Below, piece after piece: positions 1 through 10,769 of a DNA stretch of 64,000 nt; position 1 is the first letter of the stretch, and each line of letters starts with the position of its first letter. Origin of the DNA: Onchocerca lupi (taxonomy: Eukaryota > Nematoda > Chromadorea > Rhabditida > Onchocercidae); the NCBI GenBank assembly GCA_028564675.1, contig JAOVVO010000041.1, forward strand, positions 124,001 to 188,000, written 5' to 3'. Below the pieces are notes generated by a model that had not been told where the DNA came from, did no database searches, and was given only the letters and a program-made list of their open reading frames with translations. A program made the position numbers and the translations under genes.

Positions 1-1525
1 CTATTGACATTTATAGTTCCTTGAGTTTCGGTTAACTTTTATTTCTTTAAATTTCAAAAGAATTTGAGAATTGCATGAGACTTAGAAATTCCCAGAAATA
101 TTGAAATATACGTCAGAACTGTAAAATCTTTTTTTCAAAAAGTATTAAAGGATGAACTTGGAATTCCTGTTTACTGTGTTTGTCAGTGATTTTAATAAGT
201 GTTTCTTATGTATTTCCTCAAGTGATTGAATAAATCAGTATGTTTTCTTTCTTATAAACGCACAGTTGAGAAAAATTGTTTATTGAGAAAGCGCTATAGC
301 TTTCTCACATTTCATAAAAATCTTTATGGCTCATTTGTGAAGTACAAAGCGGTATCTGGATGGCATGCTTGTTAAACATTAAAGAATGTGAGTCTATAAC
401 CTTAACTGTGTGACATTATTCGAGATTGTATATTTCTGAATGTTACTGAATTCTCTTAAAGTGTTATATTTCTTTTAAAAAATCGAATGCTTCTTTTTCT
501 TTATGATAGACTTTCTTTGTGGAAGTGTCACTTATCAAGGATTACATGCCGAGTGGGAAGAATCTTTGAGATTCCAGACGTATAAATATTTGACTGATTG
601 ATAGATCAGATTTCTTGCATTCCATAACTTTAAACATCGATGGCTCACCCATATTTTTTAATTGCTACAACCATAGACATTTTCCTAAGTCCGAATTCTT
701 TGCAAGCATATAATTTGATTGAGAAACTATATCCTTCGATGACTGTCAGATTTTGCAACAAGATTTCTTGAATATTTCAAGAATCAGAGGATTTAAATTA
801 ATTAAAATTTAGGACGAAATTTGGGAGATCTTCAAAAAAAACCTGCTTCGGTGAAGTAGTGATACAATTTATTTTTTTATGTAACTTGATTACATTAATT
901 TGTATATGCATGAAATATGGTGTACTGAGCTATGTTTTCAATTCTTTAAAAAGTCAGCACTCATATAAATTAGCAAAGTGAAACGATTTTCCTCATTCCT
1001 TTGCAACACTTATTATCCAATTTTTGTCAGTGAAAACAGGAGGAACTATTATTAACAGTATGAAAAAAGAAAACCAAGAAAAATTGGTCAACCAAACTAC
1101 TCATAATTTGATGTCAAATCGATACGATCAAAAAAGGGCACAGCCATAAGTTATATCTTGAGACATAAACGGCGGCTTAATTGATCTCACTGGTTTGGTA
1201 TCAATCGCTAGTCTTTCTAAGACTTTTAAGAAAAGATAATACCTTGTTCTTCGTCTGAGCATAATTTGTTCACACAGTTGTTAAGATGAAGAATGAAATT
1301 ACTATCAGAAGATCTGCTCCTAATTTCGATACAACATTCAATGTGCGAAAAGCAAGCGTATGTTCACCATTACTGATCAAGGAAATGAAAACTTTTCTTG
1401 CTAAAATTTCTCCGCCGGTTTCATTTATGAATTAAACAATGGGATAATTCGCTTAAGTAAAAATGAATTTTGAAATTATTGCCTTTAATAACACATCCAA
1501 AATCAAAAAAAAAAAGACGACACAA
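1..1525. other. Intergenic, no gene seen
   Basis: AT-rich sequence downstream of the lpd-6 stop codon. No open frame with recognisable protein similarity, no RNA gene and no strong repeat was found on either strand. Part of the right end is probably the lpd-6 3' untranslated region. Confidence 0.6.
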
Positions 1526-3907
1526 TTAATCATACGCATAAGTTCTAGACCGATCATCGAATTCTTCATCACCAGTAATTTCTTTCTGTTTCCTCACCAG
1601 TTTCTCCCTTTCCTGCTTTAAAGTTTCCTCTAATTTGGCTTTTTTTTCATTCAGAGTTTTCAAGCGATGTATAACTCGTTGTTCATTTTTGATTTGTGTC
1701 TTTTTCTTCAATTTTCTGAAAAATGGAAAAAATTTATCAAAAATGGTGCAAAACTGATTTAAGTCTGTTCATCTCAAATGAGTAGACCGAATTCATAACA
1801 GAAGTTATTTTTATGCTAATAGCATAATGGAGTAAAAGTAACTTTTTTTTCGGCAATTCTTTTCTTAACTGAATCAGTTCTCTGGGAGATTTGGTGATGT
1901 AGGCATGATAAAGAACTTCGCCCTCATCAACACCTTCTTCAATTTTCATTAATTGCAGCGTCAGCCGAGGACCAAGCTCATAAAGTCTGAAAGTACTTGA
2001 TTCAAAATCCTTCTTTGTGTTTATATTTCAATATTGTAAGATGAACTAAAATGCAAGAAGTGGAAAATTAAATAAATTTTAATGACTATTAAATAATGAA
2101 AAACTATTAAATAATTATGAAAACTAACTACCTTATATTTGTTTTCTGTCCCTCCAAACATCCTCTTGTTGTTAGTTGTTGCGGTAATTCGACTTCCTTC
2201 TGTTCAAATTCATACTCACTTTCGCTCATTTGACCAGGGCTTAAAAAGGACAATTTTTGATCTCAGAATCTTAGCTACATCTTCAAAAATTTTCAAATGT
2301 TTTTGATAAATGTCTTCAATTTCAAATGAAATTTTTTTTCTCTAAAAACACACTTTAGGAAGTAATCTTCGATATTCTTGTATTTTGATAAGTCCGGAAC
2401 CTTGCTTTGAATCAATTTTTTGGTCGACTTGCTGAGTCCTGCAGGAACTGCTTTGATTGCACTAAAAAAGAAAAAAAAAAAATCTTAAAATGATTTCTTA
2501 GAAAGTGGGCTGATTAGAAATGGAATGAAGCATACTAATGTCTCAGTTGGAGAGTGTTATCAGTGATATTGTAGTTGATCAGTACACAACGTCGAATAGT
2601 AGACAAATCCACCTAAATGAAAAGAAACTTTATATCCTAAATATTTAATTGGCAAAAGAATACAAATCCCTATAAGCTTATTTATATGTAAATTTTTGAG
2701 ACAGTGAAATCTCTAAATGATATTCTCATCAAACAAGTTTTAGCTCATTTTATATGAAGAAAAATCTGTTCTAAAGAATTTGGAGAACTTTTAAGAAATT
2801 CACAAAGAATTAATGCAGAACAGACCGTGTCAACATTTACTGTAGGAAACATATTTTGGAATATGGACTGTACCAGTTGCACATGTCGACCACAGTTTGA
2901 ATTAAAACCGCTCATCACAACAAGCGGAGCAGAAATAAATAATCGTTGAAAATGCATTTTGCGTTTTGATGCCGAAATAATATGCCTTGCTAGTGTGTAT
3001 TTTTTTACTACAATAAGGAGAATAGTAAAATTTTGAAATTTTCGCTATTCATAGAGCCTCTAAACAAAAAAAGATGGTAAACCGAATGAATTTCAACTGC
3101 TATCTAGAATCACTAGATTTGCAAAAATACAGGATGTGCTTTGATTATAGGTTTTTTTTCTTTTTTTTTTTTTAAAACACTTTTAGCTTTTAAGGATGCG
3201 AATGGATGATTAACGATATTTACGATAAAAGATTTCAAATTACGCAGATAATATCCATCCCAAAGTTTGCAAAATTGAACTGCAAGATTTTCTTGGGATT
3301 ATGCTGATAAGATCCAGAAACAACAGGATTTTCCAAAAAAAGGATAACGGATGGTCAAATCATGTTGCTTTTCAACGACAAATGAACATGCATTAGTGAA
3401 TAAATATTGGTGATAAACACTGTTTGGCAAAAAAATTGATTTTGAGAGAGATTAATTTTTACTTCGGAAACTCAATGTTGGCCCTTGAGGAGATCGAATA
3501 ATTCTGAGTGTGATCGAATTTTCTCCGCGTGTCAATACAAGCAAATGTGTAACACCAAGAACTGCTCCGTTCACGATGAAATCTTTTAGATTATTCCGCT
3601 TCATTACCTAGAATATAAAAAAAAGAAAAATTTCTCAAAGTTAAAGCTAGAACATTACTTTCTGAGTCAGTTTAAATTTCAAATCAGATTTGATCATTTA
3701 CTTTTTATGGCTGTGAAGCTATTTTCAATTTACTTAACAGCTTGATCCATTTTAAAATAATCAAAGTGGTATGTGGGACATCTCTTTTCGCTTATTTAAA
3801 ACGTTTGAAGTAAGGAATTCTGTAAATGATAGTCACCATAATTGTTATTTTTATAGCACAATAATGAGCTTTCTACACTAGATTTCGAAATGCCATTCGT
3901 ATTTGCC

Positions 3908-3950
<43 letters not shown>

Positions 3951-5032
3951 AAACTTATTAAATAATCAGATAAGGAAACAAGCCCACTTTAAGTTTCGAA
4001 GCAGTGAAAGGTTCCATGATGACACGCATATCCTGTTCCAGAGAGCGTACAAATTGCCCAACTTTTCCACGATGAATGACGATGGAGTGAGGTTCTTTCA
4101 ACAGTTTCCGTTCTGCCTCTTCGCTTGACTTTTGTTTCATCATTTTCTCTTCATGTTTTTCGAAATCAATAATATTCTACAAGTTGAAATTAAATTAAAT
4201 TATTGAGTTGATAGTTAACTTAACTTATTCACAAACACCTGTATCAATTACTCTATCAACAGAATCGCGAACATTCCAATTTTTTTCGTTTGCTGTTCCT
4301 CGTTGAGTGCTCCTGTACTGAGGCCTACTTCTTTTTTATTAGAAACAATAAATTTGATAAGGTATGCTACTAAAAACAGTGCAACAACTGCAAAAACAAT
4401 AAAAATTGCCAAAGGAGCTACTGTGGTGATACCAGAACTAGAAATTGTTGTAGTGACACAAGGAGGATATTGACCAGCTGTAAAACTCAATGTAGATAAT
4501 GCTAAAATGGTAGTTAAGGATTGAAATACAGTTAACTTAGTTTTGATAAATCCCCAATGATTTGTACTATCTTTTGACAGCGTAGCAGTGGATACATATA
4601 TTTTCTCTTACAATTAACATAATGTTAATAATAACAAAACTATGATACCATTAGAAATGATTTGGCTCCATCTGCAGTATCATTACAAACGGGTATGTTT
4701 TTGGGAAAACAGAAAAAAAAATTTAATACAAAGGAAACCCCAATTCAAAAAGCTGATTAGAGACATGTTGTACTTTTTGTACTTCCCATACGGAGTTTCA
4801 TCCTAGAAACTCCATTCTTTATCGGAAAGAAGACAAAATATTCTAGCGCATCAGAGGCACACTTTGATCTTTCAAAATAAAATAACGGCAAGGTAAATCA
4901 ACTCGTAAAAAGCTCGTATTCATTATAATACATTCAAACTAAACTTACGGAACTTTTTTTCGCTTTTTTTGAAAATGGATGCTTCTTCTTGCTATATTGA
5001 GCAACAACACTGTCATTTCGCTTCCTCTTCAT
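1526..5032 (-). CDS. lpd-6: Peter Pan/SSF1-type Brix-domain ribosome biogenesis protein
   Basis: Nucleolar protein of the Brix superfamily (PPAN in vertebrates, SSF1 in yeast, LPD-6 in C. elegans), needed for maturation of the large ribosomal subunit. Nine exons read on the minus strand: 5032-4949, 4176-3988, 3607-3463, 3007-2826, 2612-2536, 2461-2354, 2239-2132, 1986-1843, 1715-1526. Phases close to 408 codons plus stop. Family signatures in order: a basic N-terminus, KEPHSIVIHRGKVG, VIMEPFTASKLK, LGVTHLLVLTRG, APLVVMSGF, STIRRCVLINYN, and near the C-terminus LGPRLTLQLMKIEEGVDEGE, the hallmark end of the Brix domain, followed by a Lys/Glu-rich tail. Exon 1 is an inference from a clean ATG, basic composition and a matching phase-0 GTAAGT donor. 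If it is wrong, translation would begin at the ATG pair at 4143. The other exons are well supported by family alignment. Confidence 0.93.
3912..3948. repeat. Poly(A) run, 37 nt, in lpd-6 intron 2
   Basis: An uninterrupted run of 37 A on the plus strand, lying between lpd-6 exons 2 and 3 (poly-U in the lpd-6 pre-mRNA). It is one of several long homopolymers in the window. Confidence 0.95.
4248..4766 (-). CDS. Possible small type I membrane protein, frame broken in a T run
   Basis: Not a family I recognise. The minus-strand open stretch from 4604 to 4248 gives about 118 codons: a polar part, a short hydrophobic stretch, TAGQYPPCVTTTISSSGITT, one clear transmembrane helix (PLAIFIVFAVVALFLVAYLI) and a polar tail beginning SNKKEVG. 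No ATG opens this exon. Upstream, 4766-4649 starts with ATG and looks like a signal peptide (MSLISFLNWGFLCI) followed by a segment containing CNDTADGAKSF and a GTATCA donor. The ATG frame and the downstream frame disagree by one base inside a run of nine T (minus strand). This could be a sequencing slip, a pseudogene or a wrong start. The locus sits inside the proposed first intron of lpd-6, on the same strand. Confidence 0.35.
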
Positions 5033-5814
5033 TATGTCGAACCTTCAATAAAGGCATTCCATAGTATAGTGCAAAGATTCCAAATCAGTCTGAGTAAAAC
5101 TAAGAACCGACTCAAATTAACTACAAAACTATTCCTCAACTCGAACACCTCCATATCCTACCAATTCACATTATTCAATAAACTTCCCTTTGTGTTAGAA
5201 TTCACACTGTTGCATGCTTCCTGCAAGTATTTCACGGCTGGCCGGGATCCTATAATGCGTAAATATGACATTTTCGTACACAATTATTTGTGGAATTAGT
5301 AGTTGTGGTTCGGGGTGTTTCCATAACTTGCGAATTTGGAAGAGGAGGGCACGTATTCTGGTCACTTGCGTACGTGGAACATATAGAACAGAACAGCTCT
5401 TGACCTACTTGCGTATGGCGTCAACCCTAAGTCCTAATTCAGTGCCTGAGATATAAAATGGGGTTATAAAACTGCCCCAAACACCCCTCCCTTCCTTTAA
5501 GCAATTTTAGACAGTCAGAGAGGAAGAGAGTGGGGCGGATTTGCTGCAGAGCAATTAATGCGGCCCAGCACACTCCCCGAGCCCTCTCTCGGAAGGTGTG
5601 CTGGGCCGCATTAACGTCTTCGTCATTTGAAGATTGTTTTATTTGGGCATGTTAATAAAGGAGTTCTATAATCGTTTTTTGTTTTTGTCAGCTGGGTGGA
5701 TGACTTTGTATTTCATATCTGAGAGATGTCAAGGTTTTACTTGCAGAAACTTTGAGCAGACTCAGCATTGTATCTATTATATCGTATTTTATATCTTTTG
5801 TTTCAGGTAGAATC
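5033..5814. other. Head-to-head intergenic region lpd-6/nduf-7
   Basis: About 780 bp between the divergent lpd-6 and nduf-7 starts, so it should hold both promoters. The stretch from about 5230 to 5620 is visibly richer in G and C than its surroundings and contains a strong hairpin listed separately. No protein-coding exon was recognised. A TTTTGTTTCAG at 5796-5806, nine bases before the nduf-7 ATG, is a good spliced-leader trans-splice acceptor. Confidence 0.6.
5555..5614. repeat. Perfect 19-bp G+C-rich inverted repeat (hairpin)
   Basis: The left arm TTAATGCGGCCCAGCACAC (5555-5573) is repeated as its exact reverse complement at 5596-5614. The 22-nt centre carries a further CCGAG/CTCGG stem, so about 60 nt would fold into one long hairpin with a small internal loop. 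It lies in the lpd-6/nduf-7 promoter region. Confidence 0.95.
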
Positions 5815-6782
5815 ATGCAAACGACTAACAGCGCTAAGATGTTTCTAAATTTACGGCGGGTATTTGCAACGATGACATGTCAGATTCGACGGGAATCGAG
5901 TAAGTCGATCGGGCCAACAAGTCCGATGGCGCCGGTTGAGAAGGGAACCAGGCCAAAGGTTATTTTCGATCACTATGGTAAGCGGTTAGTAGTATAGTGT
6001 AGAGATTTAGAAGACCATTGTTTGCAGGGAATTTGGGGAATAATAGGCTCACCATGGCAAGATCCTTTGCCGAAAGGAGAAATGGCTGTGACACGTTTGG
6101 ATGATCTAAATAATTTGATTCATCGGTGCTCTCTTTGGCCGATGACTTTTGGATTGGCTTGCTGTGCTGTCGAAATGATGCACTTCGCTGCTCCGCGTTA
6201 TGATATGGATCGTTTTGGTGTTGTTTTTCGTGCATCTCCAAGACAGGTTTTGCGATTATCTCTATCTGTCGAGAATTCCTCTGTAGAATATTTATTTTCT
6301 AGAAAATTAGTGTTTCTGCAATTAATTGATAAATTCTTATTTTCAAATTTGTAGGAATTGTATGCGAATATGTTATTTGAATATGTCATAAATTCGAAGT
6401 TTCATATGAATTATACGTAGATTTCAAGCAAATATAGTGTTGTAGTTTTAGTAATTCAGTTATACTTTGAAAGTAATTCTTTTTTCAGGTAGATGTTATG
6501 ATTGTCGCTGGAACAGTAACTAATAAAATGGCTCCTGCAGTTCGTCGTGTTTATGACCAGATGCCTGAGCCAAAATGGGTAATCAGTATGGGTTCATGTG
6601 CAAATGGTGGTGGTTATTATCATTATTCATATTCAGTATTGAAAGGTGTGGATCGGATTATTCCTGTGGATATCTATGTTCCTGGATGTCCACCATCAGC
6701 AGAGGCATTATTATATGGCGTTTTGCAGCTTCAAAAAAAGATTAAGCGAAAACGAGAAGGTTTAATGTGGCACAGAAGGTAG
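5815..6782 (+). CDS. nduf-7: NADH:ubiquinone oxidoreductase subunit NDUFS7 (PSST, 20 kDa)
   Basis: Core subunit of mitochondrial complex I that carries iron-sulfur cluster N2, the last electron carrier before ubiquinone. Exons 5815-5977, 6047-6246 and 6489-6782 give about 218 aa. The N-terminus is Arg/Ser-rich, with MFLNLRRVFATM as a mitochondrial targeting signal. The body is unmistakable: SLWPMTFGLACCAVEMMH, FAAPRYDMDRFGVVFRASP, MGSCANGGGYYHYSYSV, DIYVPGCPPSAEALLYG. All four cluster ligands are present (C93, C94, C158, C188 in this model). The exon 1/2 junction is uncertain: a good donor (GTAAGC, 5978) pairs in frame only with a weak acceptor at 6046, whereas the canonical TTTGCAG acceptor ending 6027 works in frame with a weaker donor at 5959. 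Only about ten residues of the linker before the conserved domain change. A trans-splice-like acceptor precedes the ATG. Confidence 0.95.
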
Positions 6783-8297
6783 TTTTTGTGTACAAGCTTC
6801 CTGGATTTTTTCTGTCTTTTTCTGCGACTAAAAGCTTCGAAAATCCACAACTTTTTGAGATGAATTCAATGATTATATTAGCATATTAGTTTTGAATTCA
6901 GCTCTTTTTTGTCTATAAATTACTTCTGGTAATTCTTTATTAGATTGCGTTTTTCGTCTTTTTTTTTTTTTTTTAAATTGATTTATATGTTGAACTTGTT
7001 ATATACAGAGGCACATTTCCATTCAGTTTTTTGGATATTGTCTTGCTTGTATTCAAGTTATCTGTATTCGTATTTGTACCTATTATTTTTAGGCATTAAT
7101 TGACTTTTGGAAGTAGGAAGCTGATATACCCTTAGGGTTTTATTATGATTGTTCATATATTTGGATTGTTCTGGTTTTTGTAACATAGGTGTAAATAAAT
7201 AAAATCTTGGTAAAACCGATGTTTATTTGATGAAAAAGGAAAGGTCGTTGACCTGTCGACTTGAATGTCCGCGATAACTGCAATCGATTCACTTGGGAAC
7301 TATTATGAAGGCGAGGATGTTAGGATGTTGCGGAAATTAGTAAATGCTCCGTGACGCTTACTGTTTCCTCAGCCGAGATAATCGTTCGTTTTTTATTTCC
7401 ATTTTTATGAATTTTCTTTTTAAATTTTCGAATTTTTGCATGATTGTTGTATACCGAACCAGTTCTGCTGCACATTACAAAGCCGTATAGATTCGGTGCT
7501 GACATTCGATTCTTTTTTTTTTTGAAAAAGTTCCAGTCTTTTCATCTACCTTATATTCATGCAGTGTTTTTATTCTATTTTAGAATGGCTTTGCAGTGCT
7601 ATTTTTTATTAATGATCTACTGTTCTAATTTCTTTCCTCTTTAGATGTGCATTAGCTAGGAATGAAGCATGTTGAATAATTTTCTAATTTTTCGTTGGTT
7701 TCAATGAAATTACACTATTTAGTTCTCGGAATAATAAGTCTGGTTAAGTCTGATTAAGAATTAGAAGGGGACATCAATAATTTTTTATTTTCTTCTTCAT
7801 TGTTCTTAATGAGGTCTTGAAGGACAATCTGGGGAGGCAAATTGAGGCGGCATATTGATATTTAGGTGTTAAAAGTAATAGTAATTTGATAGTCATATTG
7901 GTGAAAATAAACAGTGAATTTTCAAAAATATGCCACATTAAAAGTATTGATATGTGGAACTAGCTAATATTTCCATAATTACGAAATGTGTATATTGCTT
8001 GTAACTATGATTCATTTCTCTTTGGAAAAGTGTTTTGCATCTTATTTTTCTGCACAGAATATGCTATTCAGTTATCCTTATCGTTTAATCTTATAGACTA
8101 AATGAAGGATAAATTTAATTAGGAAATCAGTTTAAAGTGCATCTGGAAAGCGAATTCGATTTCTGTAAAGTGACTGCGGAAAGTTCTGCCAATTAATTAG
8201 TGGAAAAGGTGAGGTAGACGCATTGTTTCATGGATTCAGAGAAGCGTTTTTGATATTTTTTCCAGCTTAAGGACTTTGCGTCGATATTCAATGGATT
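6783..8297. other. nduf-7 3' end and gei-17 upstream region
   Basis: AT-rich, no recognisable coding sequence. AATAAATAAAA near 7195 is a plausible poly(A) signal for nduf-7. The rest is the upstream region of gei-17, which is on the same strand about 1.5 kb away, too far for a tight operon. Confidence 0.55.
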
Positions 8298-10707
8298 ATG
8301 GCCGCAGCCAATAGAGCTGAATTGGAAGCACTGGAGGTAAATTTGGAATGCTTTTTCCCACCTTTTTTTTTTATTTTGAAGAGGAATAAACACCAATTTC
8401 GGAACATATGAATTGAAGGTATGGTTTATTAGCATGATGTATCTATTTTAGGTGGTTTGTCATCTGCTTTGACCAGTAAGCCATCATTAAGAAGGCTGAA
8501 GGCTGAATGATTAAATGAAAGGAGGTGAAAAGTTAGGTAAATATCCTAAAACTCATGGGACATTATCCTCGTTGATGCTATTTATTAAATAGAAAGTTCA
8601 GTTAAAAAAATTTTATTGAATCTGATTATCATCACAAGCAGTACTCTTCGCTAAGATATGTGAGCGTCGAAAATGTGACGCATAAAAGAAAACTGAAATA
8701 GTGTATGGGGTGATCTCTTCATCAACACATATAGAGATATTTTTGTTCTTTCATTCAAACTGTTGTATACTACATGTAGTACAATGAAAGTGATGTCGAA
8801 GAGTCACGATCGTCATATGATCCTTGGCTTTTTCTTATGTTAAGATCATCGAATGAGATACTCACTTCAAATTACAAATTAAATTTGAGTCAAAGCTTGT
8901 ACAGATCATGATTAAATCGTTTCTCGAAAGTGCGATTCCAAAAATTTTTTTTGAAAAAAAAAATCTGTTAAACATCATTTCTCCAACCAGTAGATGGAAT
9001 AAGCTGAAAGTTACGGGAGCGGACATCGTAAGCTTTTATCAGGTCCTCAAACGTTTATGCCCAATCCTAGTATGACCGTTACTGTAGTTATGTCTCACTG
9101 ACCGCACAGTTCTTGTAATTTTTGTGTTACTCATCACCTGCAGCAGCATAACATCAGTGGTCTGCATCCATGCGTTAAGAAATCCTGACCAGTTTTCTTT
9201 TCTTCAATTTATTTTTATTAGATTCGTTTTTTTTTTTATCTCTACGTGATTGTTCAAGTTTTGATCAAAACATAAAAAATAATGAGAGCTGGTCGTTATT
9301 CTCCGCGTACAATATGAAAAATTAGAAAATTTTTTTTCTTGATTGACTTAAATATTAAATTCCATCAACAGAATACTATGAATCATAGTCTTTCAAAGAG
9401 CATCTGAAGTAATTATATTTTATAAACGATCCCATTGTTAGGAAGCGGAAATTTGTAAGTATTGAAGTTTGAATAATTTTGTTAATTAACAAATTTAACA
9501 GGTTTTGACATTGTTTATAATTTTAAGCATAAACTGTATTATTTTAAATACTGTTTCAGGCATCACTGATCGCTGAACTCATTGTTATTGCAAATATGTC
9601 GTGGAAATTTGATTTTTTGAGAACTCTTCTTTTAGAAATTCTTCCCTAAATTTTATCTTTTATAGGCATCATTACAACAATTCCGTGTTAACGAACTTCA
9701 TATTCTACTATCATCATTTAAGTGTCCAAAATTAGGCAAAAAGACAGAACTTGTACAACGGTAAGTTCTTTCTCAGCATAATATAAAATCTGGTAGTGAT
9801 TGTATTGTAGAATGTATTAATTACTATGGAGTTTTCATTTGCTAACGCAGATTACTTATTGATTTGTTTTTTTTCAAGAGTACATTTTTTTTTTTTTCAA
9901 GAATTCATGAGCTTTCATCCTAGTAGTCAAAAATTCAATAAAGATGTATCTATTTGATCAAATACATTTCAGGTGCATTAATTTGTTGCAAAACGCTCGT
10001 AATCAGGCTGCAGTAATACAGAAAATTCGCGAAATTAGTTCCAGTCGGCGTTACAGTTCGTCAAGCGCACCTTCATTACCCATGTACAATCACATGGATG
10101 GTAATGGTGTCATGAACGGTTACAATCCTGTAATGACATTGTCATCGGCATTGATGCAACAACAATACATCAGTGCACACAATCCATTTTCATCACAAGT
10201 GGTTCAGACTAGAAGTCTAAACATTGCTGATTTACCATTTTATGATAAAGTTCGTTCCATGTCTTAACTTCTTAATTGGAATGTTTCCTGAATTTCTGTC
10301 AGATTAGCAGTATTTCGACTTTTTTCAAGCAGCTATTTTCTTCAGCAGCAAACACTACTTGAACTTTCTGAATTGCCGGCAAATATATCGGGTATCCGAT
10401 CTACTTCTCGTTTGGCTTTTACATTTGCTATCCCACCGAATATTATGCCACATATTGTTTATAGGTTAGTTTAACGATTATTTTAAGCGAAAAGATGATT
10501 AAGTTTCGCTTATCCATATATTTTAATACATTTAATGCATTTTAAAGAAATGAATCTACAATTTTACCGCGTATTGAGCTACAACTACGATTCTTTCTAT
10601 TGGATCATTCGATTGAGCAACACGATGATTTCCCACCTAATTGCAATGTGAAGATAGATGATGTTCCGGTCACTCTTCCGGTAAATGTGAAATCTGAGTT
10701 ATCCAGC

Positions 10708-10769
<62 letters not shown>

